The position numbers were made by a program, and so were the translations under genes. Below the pieces are notes generated by a model that worked only from the letters and a program-made list of their open reading frames with translations, did not search any database and was not told the DNA's origin. Of a stretch of 11,251 nt of DNA, positions 1-9,013 are shown in pieces (position 1 is the stretch's first letter; each line of letters starts with the position of its first letter). This stretch comes from Pseudomonadales bacterium (lineage in GTDB: Bacteria; Pseudomonadota; Gammaproteobacteria; Pseudomonadales; Moraxellaceae): contig JABEVH010000311.1 of NCBI GenBank assembly GCA_013043915.1, positions 1-11,251 of the forward strand, written 5' to 3'.

Positions 1-1
1 G

Positions 2-139
2 CGTGAACAGTAACATTTCCAGGTTGAGTCATACGGTGTCTACTAATGGCTGAAGGTTGCGTTAGCAGAACGCACTGGCATTTGCGCAGCTACAAAAATC
101 ACCCTCCCTGCTCGATTTCTGTGGGATGCCTACCGCGAG
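2..139 (+). pseudogene. recC: Interrupted 5' portion of recC (two in-frame stops)
   Basis: In the same frame as the recC ORF, codons 47-139 encode a clear RecC N-terminal segment that aligns with the E. coli stretch reading QWLQMTLSQKFGIAANI then LPASFIWDMF, as I remember it. Just upstream the frame reads HFQVESYGVY, then TAA (44-46), then WL. This resembles the conserved RecC pattern VQSxGMxxWL, with the TAA standing where RecC often has Q or R, so a CAA to TAA change is one simple explanation. A second TAA is at 11-13. No ATG, GTG or TTG lies in frame between 47 and 139. An alternative is that a foreign sequence joins at about 44-47 and the upstream likeness is chance. The window edge prevents a decision. 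Confidence 0.6.
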
Positions 140-3100
140 ATGCTTGGCCGGCATTTGGTGCCGCAACGCTCCGCATTCGACCAGGAAGCGCTCACATGGC
201 GTCTGATGCAACTATTGCCTGAACTCTTAGCTCAACCGGTTTTTGCCCCTTTGCAGCATTTTCTTGCTGACGGTGATGCAGGGCGTCGACTCCAACTGGC
301 CGAACGCTTGGCTGACCTGATCGATGAATACCAGGTGTACCGAGCTGACTGGCTACAGGACTGGGCCACAGGCAATGATGTCTTGCGCAGCGCCCAGAGA
401 TCACTCATGGCACTGCCATCTGACCAGCTTTGGCAGGCGCAACTTTGGCGGGCCATTATTGATAGTCTGGGGGAAGCCGCTAAGACGAAAGGTCGCGCCA
501 ACATCCATCGCCAGTTTCTAGCAGCGATTAAATCCGAAGTGCCCCCGGTAGGTCGGCTACCGCGCCGGGTGGTTTTGTTCGGCATGTCGGCCTTGCCCTT
601 TCAGACACTCGAAGCACTGGCTGCATTGTCTACGCATACGCAGGTGATACTCGCCGTACCGAATCCTTGTCAGTTCTATTGGGGAGATATCATCGATGGG
701 CGTGAGTTGCTTCGTGCAGAACGGCACCGTCAACAACTGCGCAATGGCAAGGATCTGGCGGCTTTGCCCTTAGAGGAACTACATGCCCACACGCATCCAC
801 TTCTGGCCAGTTGGGGACGCCTGGGGCGTGACTTTATCCGTATGCTCGACATATTCGACAACACAGAATCCGCGCCCCGCAATTTCCCTAATCTGCGTAT
901 TGACTTGTTTAGTGAGGGGGCAGGCAAAACTCTGATTGAACAGGTACAAACCGCCATTCGCGACCTGCTCCCGCTGACCGAACATCCGCATGGGCCACCA
1001 GACCCCTTAGATCGATCTATTGAGTTCCATGTCACCCACAGCGCGCATCGAGAGGTTGAAGTTTTGCATGAACAACTCCTGCAGATGTTCGTAGATCAGC
1101 ATGATCAATCACTGCGTCCGCGTGACATCGTCGTGATGATGCCCGACATCGAATCCTTCGCGTCCAGCATTCATGCTGTATTCGAGCAATACGGCCACAG
1201 CGACTCACGTTACATTCCCTATGAGATCGCCGATGTCAAAGATCGCAGTGTGAATCCATTGCTGAAGGCGCTCAATTGGTTGTTACAGTTACCCGAGCAA
1301 CGCTGCCGACAAAGTGAAGTCCGGGATATCCTCGACGTACCAGCGATATCCTCCCGCTTTGGAATGGATGCTGAGTCCTTGCCGCAATTAGGTCAATGGA
1401 TTGAAGGTGCAGGCGTGCGTTGGGGTTTGGATAATGATCATCGCAAGGGGCTCGGCCTAGGTGCCGTCGGCGAGCAAAACGCATGGTGGTTCGGTATCCA
1501 ACGAATGTTGCTGGGGTATGCTTGCGGTAAGGGAGAATCGTACGCCCATATTGAACCGTATGATGAAGTCGGTGGCTTGGATGCTGTCCTGGCAGGCTCT
1601 CTTGCACAGTTGATCGAAAAATTAATACGTTGGTGTGTGCTTCTTGCTGAGCCAGCTTCCCCTGCACAATGGGGAGAGCGCGCACGTGCATTATTATCAG
1701 ATTTTTTCTCTGCCACAGACGAACGTGATCAACTGACATTAGGTCAACTCAACAGTGTTTTGCAGCGCTGGCTAGAGGTTTGCGACGATGCTGGATTCAG
1801 CGAATCCATTCCCTTAACGGTCCTGCGCGAAGCTTGGCTGGGAGCCCTCGATGAACCGACATTAAACCATCGCTTTGTTTCAGGTGGCGTTACATTCTGT
1901 ACGTTGATGCCCATGCGCGCCGTGCCATTCCGTGTTGTCTGCCTCCTGGGCATGAATGATGGCGACTTCCCCCGACGTACATCACGACTTGATTTTGATC
2001 TACTTGCGAAGCCGGGCTTGGCACGACCGGGTGACCGCTCGCGCCGTGATGACGATCGTTATCTCATGCTTGAAGCCCTGCTGGCGGCTCGCGAGAAGAT
2101 TTACATCAGTTGGGCCGGGCGCAATGTGTGCGATAACAGTGAGCAGCCGCCCTCTGTACTGATTTCCCAGTTGCGCGACTACCTGCAAGCAGGATGGGAT
2201 CTGGACTTGGCATCATTAACCACCGAACACCCATTACAGCCATTCAGTCGCCGCTACTTTGAGCCGGGTGGACTCACTACCTATGCACGGGAATGGCGTG
2301 CCGCACACAAAGAGCCCAGTGCTGCTGATACAGCGCTGCCACCTTTTGAACCCGATCAAGACTTCCGGCTAACCCTTGGAGAATTGGCACGTTTTATACG
2401 CAAGCCGGTACCCACCTTCTTTCGATTCCGGCTTGGCGTTGTGTTTGATGAAGAAAAGGTTGTCGGCGAGGATGATGAATCATTTGGATTTGACCCACTT
2501 GAGCAGTACCAGATGGCCAGGATCCTGCTAGATGACATGGGCCCGCATGGTGTGGGGCAGGACATCTCGTATGTCGTCGAGCGTCTGCGCAAGCGCGCGG
2601 CCAGCCTCGAGCGAGCGGGAACTCTACCCATCGGAAAGATCGGTAGTCGCTGGCAGCATCGGCTGGTTGAGCAGTTAACGCCCGCCTGTCAGGCATGGGT
2701 ATCTTTGTGTAAACTCTACCCGTGTGCCGCCGACAATCTGCCCTTGGAGCATGAGTCTAGTGGTATACCCTTGCACGATTGGCTTGATGGTCTTCGGTGT
2801 GATGACCCCCACACCCATACAGTCTGGCTGACCCTGAGTGCCAGCAAGCTCACGAGTAAGGGGGCCGTGCGGGGAGAAAAACTCATTGACGGCTGGTTGC
2901 GTCAAATCACTGCAGCTGCCCTAGGTCTTGAAGTCACTGGCTACGTCGTGGGGCTCGATGCCACAGTTCAATTGAATCCGCTGGATCGTGAACAGGCGAG
3001 TGATGTACTTAATACATTACTTGAGATCTGGCGTGAGGGGATGAATCAGCCTCTGCCAACGGCGTGCAAAACTGCGCTTGCCTTTCTCGCTAACGGCAAA

Positions 3101-3313
3101 CCATGGGATGTATACAACGGGGGTTATGAGGTTAGCGGAGAGGTCAAGGATCCGTGCCTTGCCCGCCTATGGCCGGACTTTGCAACACTCAGTGCTGAAT
3201 CCACGTGGCCGGATTGGTCAACGAGACTTTACGGCCCACTTGCTCAGTGGGTAGCTATTCATACGTCAACGGTGTTCCACGAAGTCATAGCGAACAAGGA
3301 CGATGCCCCATGA
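140..3313 (+). CDS. recC: RecBCD enzyme subunit RecC (exodeoxyribonuclease V gamma), 5' part disrupted
   Basis: RecC is the scaffold and Chi-recognition subunit of RecBCD. It has helicase-like and nuclease-like folds that are inactive, and it splits the duplex and guides the 3' strand. RecC-type stretches visible here include FDQEALTWRLMQLLPELL near residue 15, PRRVVLFGMSALPF from residue 141, GMNDGDFPR at 604-612 and DDDRYLMLEALLAAREKIY from 637. The ORF is 1057 aa, against about 1120 aa for E. coli RecC (known length). The in-frame codons at 47-139 also read as RecC (WLKVALAERTGIC, LPARFLWDAYREML), but TAA codons at 44-46 and 11-13 cut the frame off from its natural start, and ATG 140 is the first ATG, GTG or TTG after them. 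ATG 140 has no good ribosome site. The product would lack about 75-80 N-terminal residues, so this is either a recent pseudogene or a sequence error. The family call is firm; the start is not. The stop overlaps the recB start. Confidence 0.9.
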   Translation: MLGRHLVPQRSAFDQEALTWRLMQLLPELLAQPVFAPLQHFLADGDAGRRLQLAERLADLIDEYQVYRADWLQDWATGNDVLRSAQRSLMALPSDQLWQAQLWRAIIDSLGEAAKTKGRANIHRQFLAAIKSEVPPVGRLPRRVVLFGMSALPFQTLEALAALSTHTQVILAVPNPCQFYWGDIIDGRELLRAERHRQQLRNGKDLAALPLEELHAHTHPLLASWGRLGRDFIRMLDIFDNTESAPRNFPNLRIDLFSEGAGKTLIEQVQTAIRDLLPLTEHPHGPPDPLDRSIEFHVTHSAHREVEVLHEQLLQMFVDQHDQSLRPRDIVVMMPDIESFASSIHAVFEQYGHSDSRYIPYEIADVKDRSVNPLLKALNWLLQLPEQRCRQSEVRDILDVPAISSRFGMDAESLPQLGQWIEGAGVRWGLDNDHRKGLGLGAVGEQNAWWFGIQRMLLGYACGKGESYAHIEPYDEVGGLDAVLAGSLAQLIEKLIRWCVLLAEPASPAQWGERARALLSDFFSATDERDQLTLGQLNSVLQRWLEVCDDAGFSESIPLTVLREAWLGALDEPTLNHRFVSGGVTFCTLMPMRAVPFRVVCLLGMNDGDFPRRTSRLDFDLLAKPGLARPGDRSRRDDDRYLMLEALLAAREKIYISWAGRNVCDNSEQPPSVLISQLRDYLQAGWDLDLASLTTEHPLQPFSRRYFEPGGLTTYAREWRAAHKEPSAADTALPPFEPDQDFRLTLGELARFIRKPVPTFFRFRLGVVFDEEKVVGEDDESFGFDPLEQYQMARILLDDMGPHGVGQDISYVVERLRKRAASLERAGTLPIGKIGSRWQHRLVEQLTPACQAWVSLCKLYPCAADNLPLEHESSGIPLHDWLDGLRCDDPHTHTVWLTLSASKLTSKGAVRGEKLIDGWLRQITAAALGLEVTGYVVGLDATVQLNPLDREQASDVLNTLLEIWREGMNQPLPTACKTALAFLANGKPWDVYNGGYEVSGEVKDPCLARLWPDFATLSAESTWPDWSTRLYGPLAQWVAIHTSTVFHEVIANKDDAP
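3296..3312 (+). promoter_or_regulatory. recB ribosome binding site and recC/recB ATGA overlap
   Basis: AAGGA at 3296-3300 lies 9 nt before ATG 3310. The ATG shares bases with the recC stop TGA (3311-3313). This favours ATG 3310 over the in-frame GTG at 3205, which would add 35 residues unlike RecB and overlap recC by more than 100 nt. It suggests translational coupling of recB to recC. Confidence 0.8.
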
Positions 3314-6300
3314 GCCAGCCCCTTTCCCCGATTGATTTTCCCCTGCATGGCTCGCGACTGATCGAGGCCAGTGCGGGCACCGGTAAGACCTGGACCATTG
3401 CCACGCTTTACCTGCGTTTTGTGCTCGGCCATGGCGGCGACAATGCGTTTGTTCGACCTTTACTGCCTGCAGAAATCCTGGTCATGACATTTACTCGCGC
3501 CGCCACGCGTGAGCTATCCGATCGAATCCGAGCGCGACTCATCGAAGCTGCAAAATATTTTCGCGGTGAGGCACCAAAACGCGACGATGAATTCCTACGC
3601 AGATTGATTGCAGCCTATGCCCCAGGACCTGATCAACAGAATGCTGCATATCGCCTGATGCTGGCGGCAGAAAGTATGGACGATGCAGCGATCTTCACGA
3701 TTGACGCATGGTGCCAGCGCATGCTGCGTGAACACGCCTTTGACAGTGGCAATCTGTTTGACGAGGCGCTACTCGCTGATGAAACCATGTTGTTTGAAGA
3801 CGCCATTCGCGACTACTGGCGGCAACACGTCTATCCGCTGCCCGAACCTGCGCTGGCCGTCTTTCTTAGTTACTGGGAGGATCTGACAGCGCTAGAACAG
3901 GCGATGCGGCCGTTGGTAAAGCGTGCTGACCTACTGGCCATTGAGCCCAGCGAGACACTCACGGTACGGATCGAACGTATCCAAGATATAGTACATAGCA
4001 CTCTGGTCAACTGCAAGGAAGGATGGGTTAAACGAGCCAACTCCATGCAGGCATGGCTAACACAGCAAATCTCTTCAAATTCAAAATGTTTCCATGGGAC
4101 CAAGCTCAATCTTGCAAAGGCTGAAACGTGGTTCGATGCACTGAGATCATGGGCAAGCAACGATGCCATCGAACGGCCAGTCCTCAATGCTACTGCGTGG
4201 AATCGCCTTAACAAAGCAGGCATTATCGACGCCTTCAGCAAGGGAGTTTTTCTCGATGTGCCCATAGAATTCGATAGCATACGAGATCTGCAGATCGCTT
4301 TGGAGGCATTGCCCTCAGTGAAGTTTGCCGTACTACAACACGCCGCATGTGCGATCGTGCAGCGTATGGCTGATCTCAAGCGTCGCTCGCGACAATTTAG
4401 TTTCACGGACATGCAGGAGCGCCTCAAACAAGCCCTAGAAGGTTCCCATGGAGCTACGCTACGAAGTCGCATGGTGCACCAGTTCCCTGTAGCCCTGATC
4501 GATGAGTTTCAGGATACTGCGCCGGTTCAGTACGGTATCTTTAACCAGCTTTACCGCGTAGCTGACAATGATCCAACCTTAGGCATATTCCTGATCGGTG
4601 ACCCAAAGCAATCCATCTACGCATTTCGTGGTGCCGATATATATAGTTATCTAGCAGCACGTCAGGCGACAGCGGGCCGACATTACCTACTCGACACGAA
4701 TTACCGCTCGACTGAGCAGCTGGTCGCCGCTGTCAATCAAGTTTTTCTGCATGCTGAAGGGGGCAGTCAACACGCTGGTTACCCAGCAGGCGCCTTTGGA
4801 TTTCGGTGTTCGGATGACAACCCCTTGCCCTTTGAGGCAGTGGCCGCCAAGGGTCGGGCTGAGAGATTTGTGCAGAGGGGTGTCGAGTCGCCCGCACTGA
4901 CCTTCTGGCAAAGCACGGCAACCGACCTCTTAGTCGATGACTATCGAACCTTATTTGCCGCCAAGTGCGCCGAACACATCGTCGGGATGCTGAACGATGC
5001 GACGACAGGTTTTGTTTCGGATGACGGCCTGGTACGTCTGAAACCGGCTGATATCGCCGTGCTTGTTCGTGATCGCAACGAAGCCGCCGCCGTACGGCGT
5101 GCCCTGCAGCAGCGCAAGGTTGCCAGCGTCTATCTCTCTGATAAGGACTCTGTGATCAGCAGCGTAGAGGCCAGCGATGTACTGCGTTGGCTACGCGCTG
5201 TGGCCAACCCGCTCGATGAACGTCTTGCGCGCGCGGCATTGGCTACGACCAGCGCCAACCTTTCCCTGGCAACACTGATGCAATCTGTGTCGGATGACCT
5301 CGCATGGGAGCAAAGGGTTGAGCAGCTGAAATCGCTACACATCATCTGGCAGCGCCAAGGTGTGTTGGCCATGCTGCGCCAATTCATTCACCAAATCGAC
5401 TTGGCTTCACGGCTTCTGGCGAAACCTGGTGGCGAGCGCAGCCTGACCAACCTGTTACATCTTGCAGAGTTACTGCAAGGCGCTAGCCAACAACTCGACG
5501 GCGAGCAGGCACTGATTCGTTGGTTAGCGGAACAGATCGATGCCGAAAACAGCCGTGGCGATGAGATGGTTCTTCGACTGGAGAGCGATGCCAATCTGGT
5601 CAAGGTGGTGACGGTGCATAAGTCCAAGGGACTGGAATACCCACTGGTGTGCTTACCCTTCGGCGTTTCTGCCAAACCTATCGAACGCAAAAAACGGAGT
5701 TTCCTGGAGGTCGTTGATGAGACGGGTCACCGCATCGACTTTGCCATGTCCAATGACACCTTGGCGGGTGCCGACCGTTCGCGGCTTGCCGAAGATCTGC
5801 GCCTCTTCTATGTCGCGTTAACGCGTGCGCATCACGCGCTTTGGATGGGTGTAGCCGCATTACCAGCTAAGGCCCATGACAAGAACAAACTGCATGAATG
5901 TGCGCTCGGCTATTTGTTAGCCGGAGGTGATGAGGTCCCTTTCAAGGAGCTGGGCACTCGCTTACATGCTCTCAAAGGAAATTGCTCATCAATCGCTCTT
6001 GAAGAGATCGTAAAAGTCAATGACTATGCTCCACTTGCCCTGCATGATGAACGCCCAGAACTGGTGGATATACCGAAATACCTTGGTCGCTTCGAGCGGA
6101 ACTGGAGTGTTGCCAGCTTCACGTCGGTAACACGTTCCATGACACTCCAACCTTCAATATCGCAACCCCTGATGGAAAAGCAGCTTGATGCCGATGAGCC
6201 CCCTTCGTCGATACTGCCGAGCGATGCGCCTTGGCATCGCTTCCCGCGAGGGCCCCTACCTGGCAACTTCCTGCATGAGCAACTGGAATGGCTAGCACTG

Positions 6301-6966
6301 GAAGGCTTTGATGCGGTCAATGAGATCAGTTTTGATACCCGTATGGCTGGACGCTGTGAACGCGCGGGCTGGGGACACCGCCAAGGTGATGTCATTGCCT
6401 GGTTACGTGCCATTGCAACAACACCTTTGCCGGCCCTAGGTGTTGCTCTTTGCAACCTCGCTAATGTCATTCCTGAGATGGAGTTTTGGTTTCCGTGTGA
6501 TCACCTCGCCACACGCACACTGGATGCCTTTTGCCGTGATCAACTGCTGGGTGATCTGCTACGACCTGAGTTACCGGAGCGCGAGCTACACGGCATGCTC
6601 AAAGGTTACGCTGATCTGGTCTTTGAGCATGAAGGTCGTTACTGGGTGCTCGACTATAAATCTAACGCGCTTGGCGGGGACGATGCAGCGTATCACCTGC
6701 AGTCATTGGCCTCCGGCATGGCCGCGCATCGCTATGAGATACAGGGAATGATTTACCTGCTGGCGCTACATCGCTTGCTGCGTAACCGTCTCGGAACAAA
6801 TTACGACCCTGAGCGCCAACTAGGCGGCGCCATGTTCATGTTTCTTCGAGGTATAGCCAGCCCTGGCTGCGGTTGCTATGTGCTGGATGCACAGCTTACG
6901 TTGCTTGATGCTTTTGTCCGATTATTCGACGCGGTTAGCCACAAAACCGCAGGAACCGAAGCATGA
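3310..6966 (+). CDS. recB: RecBCD enzyme subunit RecB: 3'-5' helicase and nuclease
   Basis: RecB is the SF1A helicase that moves 3' to 5' on DNA and carries the single nuclease site of RecBCD, which resects double-strand ends, degrades foreign linear DNA and loads RecA after Chi. The product has 1218 aa (E. coli RecB has 1180). Motifs seen: Walker A ASAGTGKT at 20-27; DEFQDT (motif II) at 398-403; GDPKQSIYAFRGAD from 430 (motif III); NYRST from 464 (motif IV); VVTVHKSKGLEYP from 766 (motif V); LFYVALTRA at 832-840 (motif VI). In the C-terminal nuclease domain, H989, D1102, D1115 and K1117 match E. coli H956, D1067, D1080 and K1082, with the same 13-residue step between the two aspartates, followed by HRYEIQGMIYLLALHRLL. 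No key residue is missing, so RecB itself should be active. The ATG at 3310 is chosen because of the Shine-Dalgarno site and the typical RecB N-terminus (PLHGSRLIEASAGTGKT). The 3' end overlaps recD by ATGA. Confidence 0.97.
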   Translation: MSQPLSPIDFPLHGSRLIEASAGTGKTWTIATLYLRFVLGHGGDNAFVRPLLPAEILVMTFTRAATRELSDRIRARLIEAAKYFRGEAPKRDDEFLRRLIAAYAPGPDQQNAAYRLMLAAESMDDAAIFTIDAWCQRMLREHAFDSGNLFDEALLADETMLFEDAIRDYWRQHVYPLPEPALAVFLSYWEDLTALEQAMRPLVKRADLLAIEPSETLTVRIERIQDIVHSTLVNCKEGWVKRANSMQAWLTQQISSNSKCFHGTKLNLAKAETWFDALRSWASNDAIERPVLNATAWNRLNKAGIIDAFSKGVFLDVPIEFDSIRDLQIALEALPSVKFAVLQHAACAIVQRMADLKRRSRQFSFTDMQERLKQALEGSHGATLRSRMVHQFPVALIDEFQDTAPVQYGIFNQLYRVADNDPTLGIFLIGDPKQSIYAFRGADIYSYLAARQATAGRHYLLDTNYRSTEQLVAAVNQVFLHAEGGSQHAGYPAGAFGFRCSDDNPLPFEAVAAKGRAERFVQRGVESPALTFWQSTATDLLVDDYRTLFAAKCAEHIVGMLNDATTGFVSDDGLVRLKPADIAVLVRDRNEAAAVRRALQQRKVASVYLSDKDSVISSVEASDVLRWLRAVANPLDERLARAALATTSANLSLATLMQSVSDDLAWEQRVEQLKSLHIIWQRQGVLAMLRQFIHQIDLASRLLAKPGGERSLTNLLHLAELLQGASQQLDGEQALIRWLAEQIDAENSRGDEMVLRLESDANLVKVVTVHKSKGLEYPLVCLPFGVSAKPIERKKRSFLEVVDETGHRIDFAMSNDTLAGADRSRLAEDLRLFYVALTRAHHALWMGVAALPAKAHDKNKLHECALGYLLAGGDEVPFKELGTRLHALKGNCSSIALEEIVKVNDYAPLALHDERPELVDIPKYLGRFERNWSVASFTSVTRSMTLQPSISQPLMEKQLDADEPPSSILPSDAPWHRFPRGPLPGNFLHEQLEWLALEGFDAVNEISFDTRMAGRCERAGWGHRQGDVIAWLRAIATTPLPALGVALCNLANVIPEMEFWFPCDHLATRTLDAFCRDQLLGDLLRPELPERELHGMLKGYADLVFEHEGRYWVLDYKSNALGGDDAAYHLQSLASGMAAHRYEIQGMIYLLALHRLLRNRLGTNYDPERQLGGAMFMFLRGIASPGCGCYVLDAQLTLLDAFVRLFDAVSHKTAGTEA
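6951..6965 (+). promoter_or_regulatory. recD ribosome binding site and recB/recD ATGA overlap
   Basis: AGGA at 6951-6954 is 8 nt from ATG 6963, whose last bases form the recB stop TGA (6964-6966). The overlap has the same form as at recC/recB and fits coupled translation of the three subunits. Confidence 0.75.
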
Positions 6967-8909
6967 AGCCACACACAGAACTATTGACACAGCTGGACCA
7001 CCTTGCCGATGAGGGTTATCTCCGCCGTCTCGGCAGTGCATTTGCTCGCTTCATCGCCTCACTAGATCAGGCAACCCCCGCATTGCTCATTGCCAGCTGT
7101 GTGCTGTCTGAACTTGAAGGCAGAGGCCATAGTTGCCTACAACTGACTGCACTCACTGCTGAACCCTGGGCGCTCTTAGGTTGGGATGCACAAAATTGGC
7201 AGATAGTGGACCAGATTGCAGGCTCATTACCTAAAACCACCGCTGAGTGGCGCACTGCGCTGGCCAACTGCACGCAGGTCTGGCTCAGCACTGAACCCGA
7301 TAGCCAGCAGCCTCTGGTGCTCGATCAGGATCGTCTCTACCTGCGACGCTACTGGCGCAATGAAACACAGGTTGCCGAAACGGTCCGGTTTCGTGCTGCA
7401 CACCCGCGAAGCCTCGATGTTGCGCAGATCAGAAAATGGTTGGATAAGCTGTTTGATTCCCCGCCCGAGGCCGGTACCCACTGGCAAAAGATTGCCTGTG
7501 CCGTCTCGGTGCGCAGCCATTTCTCCATCATCACAGGAGGTCCCGGCACAGGCAAGACCTATACCGTGGCTCGCTTACTCGCCCTGCTGCTCGCCATCGA
7601 TGATGACCCCGCCCGGTTGCGCGTCGCGATGGCAGCCCCCACAGGTAAAGCAGCCGCTCGCCTCACGCAATCAATTGACACAGCACTGGCAGAACTTGCC
7701 AAGAAAGTGGGTGATGCACTGCCATTGGCGCAACTTACCGCTCGCTTGGGAGCCGCTCGCACATTGCATAGCTTGCTCGGCGCTCGACCAAATTCCCGCG
7801 CTTTTCGCCACCACAGCGGCAATCCGCTCGCTGTCGATGTGTTGATCGTTGATGAGGCCTCCATGGTGCACCTGGAGATGATGGCAGCGTTGCTCGATAC
7901 CTTACCTGCGCATGCGATGGTCGTCTTGCTAGGTGACAAGGATCAGCTTGCTTCGGTTGAGGCGGGTGCAGTACTGGGGGATCTTTGCAGCGATGCCCAG
8001 ACCGGTGGCTATACCGAAAACTCCGCTGACTACATCGTGAAGTCTAGCGGCGAATCGATTCCCTCAGAATTTCTCGGTCAACAAAATGAATTGGCCCAAC
8101 AAACCGTCATGCTAAGACATAGTCATCGCTTTAGCGGTCCCATTGCTGTACTGGCGTTAGCGATCAATTCCGGTAGCAGTATGGATGCCATGGAGTGTCT
8201 ACGTGCTGAAGAAGGGAATCTACTTGCCTGGCTGACGCAAACCACAACAGCTGCTACCTTGGATTTGGCGCTGAACGGACGGCCAGGCGCTGAAGGTGGC
8301 TATGCCGACTACCTGCGAATCTTGCCTGAATATCATCCAGCAGCAAGCGACACCCTTGTGCATGAAAATTGGGTGCGTAAGGTACTGCGTGCATTTGAAG
8401 GTATCCGAGTGCTTTGTGCGGTACGCGAAGGGGAATGGGGCGTTACTGGCCTTAATCTTGCCATTGAGCGTAGGCTCGAGGCAGAGGGCTGGATCAAGCG
8501 CCGTGGCGAATGGTATGTTGGTCGGCCCGTCATGGTTACGCGCAATGACTATGGTACGGGAGTATTCAATGGGGACATCGGCATTGCACTGCCCGATGCA
8601 GCACGGCCTGATGTGCTTCGTGTTTATTTCCTGGAGGGGGACGCTGTTCGCGGGGTCCTTACCACCCGATTGCGCGATGTAGAAACAGCGTACGCAATGA
8701 CTGTGCACAAATCTCAAGGCTCGGAATTTCAACACACCGTGCTAGTGTTACCCCCTCAATCCAGTCCCGTACTCACTCGCGAATTAGTGTACACAGGGGT
8801 CACGCGTGCGCGTAAGTACTTCACGCTGGTGACACCAGATCCGTCTGTTTTGGCATCATCCATTGAATCGCCAACTAGGCGTGAAAGTGGGCTTTATGCA
8901 AGGTTATAA
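6963..8909 (+). CDS. recD: RecBCD enzyme subunit RecD: 5'-3' helicase
   Basis: RecD is the SF1B helicase of RecBCD. It travels 5' to 3' on the strand opposite RecB, makes the complex fast, and controls RecB nuclease use before Chi. The product has 648 aa (E. coli RecD has 608). Motifs seen: Walker A GGPGTGKT at 192-199; DEAS from D297 (motif II); GDKDQLASVEAG from 324 (motif III); the HSHRFSGPI stretch (motif IV region); VTRNDYGTGVFNGDIG; VHKSQGSEF from 581 (motif V); YTGVTRAR at 610-617 (motif VI). Residues before 190 form the poorly conserved N-terminal domain that binds RecC. The C-terminus (ESPTRRESGLYARL) looks like a normal RecD end, so the mobile-element relic starting within a few bases of its stop does not appear to have truncated it. 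Its start is set by a Shine-Dalgarno site and the ATGA overlap with recB. Confidence 0.97.
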   Translation: MKPHTELLTQLDHLADEGYLRRLGSAFARFIASLDQATPALLIASCVLSELEGRGHSCLQLTALTAEPWALLGWDAQNWQIVDQIAGSLPKTTAEWRTALANCTQVWLSTEPDSQQPLVLDQDRLYLRRYWRNETQVAETVRFRAAHPRSLDVAQIRKWLDKLFDSPPEAGTHWQKIACAVSVRSHFSIITGGPGTGKTYTVARLLALLLAIDDDPARLRVAMAAPTGKAAARLTQSIDTALAELAKKVGDALPLAQLTARLGAARTLHSLLGARPNSRAFRHHSGNPLAVDVLIVDEASMVHLEMMAALLDTLPAHAMVVLLGDKDQLASVEAGAVLGDLCSDAQTGGYTENSADYIVKSSGESIPSEFLGQQNELAQQTVMLRHSHRFSGPIAVLALAINSGSSMDAMECLRAEEGNLLAWLTQTTTAATLDLALNGRPGAEGGYADYLRILPEYHPAASDTLVHENWVRKVLRAFEGIRVLCAVREGEWGVTGLNLAIERRLEAEGWIKRRGEWYVGRPVMVTRNDYGTGVFNGDIGIALPDAARPDVLRVYFLEGDAVRGVLTTRLRDVETAYAMTVHKSQGSEFQHTVLVLPPQSSPVLTRELVYTGVTRARKYFTLVTPDPSVLASSIESPTRRESGLYARL

Positions 8910-8910
8910 G

Positions 8911-8991
8911 TTTGCGTGTAAACGTTCGGTATGCGGAGCCCTGATGGAATCGCCAGCTATGCCTAAGAAGTCAGAATCCTCGTCCGATTAA
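8911..8991 (+). pseudogene. Remnant of the 3' end of a TnpB-type (IS605 OrfB) gene
   Basis: Frame 1 reads KRSVCGALMESPAMPKKSE, then four more residues, then TAA at 8989-8991. This has the layout of the last residues of IS605/IS1341 TnpB proteins, where a short Cys-Gly segment is followed by a Lys-rich tail whose codons run into the terminal hairpin of the element. No other part of TnpB (DED catalytic motifs, zinc ribbon) is present, because recD ends at 8909. The frame opens into the recD 3' end, but only by chance (ATG 8896). I infer an old insertion next to the recD stop from which all but the 3' tip has been lost. The fragment is short, so the call rests mainly on its position directly before the hairpin. 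Confidence 0.6.
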
Positions 8992-9010
8992 GGGCGGGGA
9001 GAAGTCGCAA
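8960..9010 (+). mobile_element. IS200/IS605 (IS1341-like) right-end relic with terminal hairpin
   Basis: The stretch AGAATCCTCG...GGGCGGGGAGAAGTC follows the usual right-end pattern of these elements: AGAATCCCC, stem, loop with TTTAG-like bases, GGGGAG, then a short AAGTC tail. The stem is nine pairs, 8977-8985 with 8992-9000, including two G-T pairs, and the loop is GATTAA (8986-8991). In active elements this hairpin is bound by the TnpA transposase as DNA, and the transcript of the region forms the 3' part of the TnpB guide RNA (omegaRNA). With only a tnpB tip beside it, it is probably inert unless a TnpA or TnpB acts on it in trans. The exact outer boundary is not visible. Confidence 0.7.
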
Positions 9011-9013
9011 TAA

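Noticed and set aside
3205..3309. Earlier GTG start for recB giving 35 extra residues
   Set aside because: The added residues are unlike RecB and are the shadow of the recC 3' end; ATG 3310 has a good ribosome site and the usual ATGA overlap.
3870..4472. 200-codon open frame on the minus strand inside recB
   Set aside because: It is antisense to conserved RecB sequence, has low-complexity Arg/Ser-rich content typical of shadow frames, and shows no recognisable domain.
7216..7845. 209-codon + strand frame inside recD
   Set aside because: It overlaps the Walker A and B region of RecD in another frame; the RecD frame carries all motifs.
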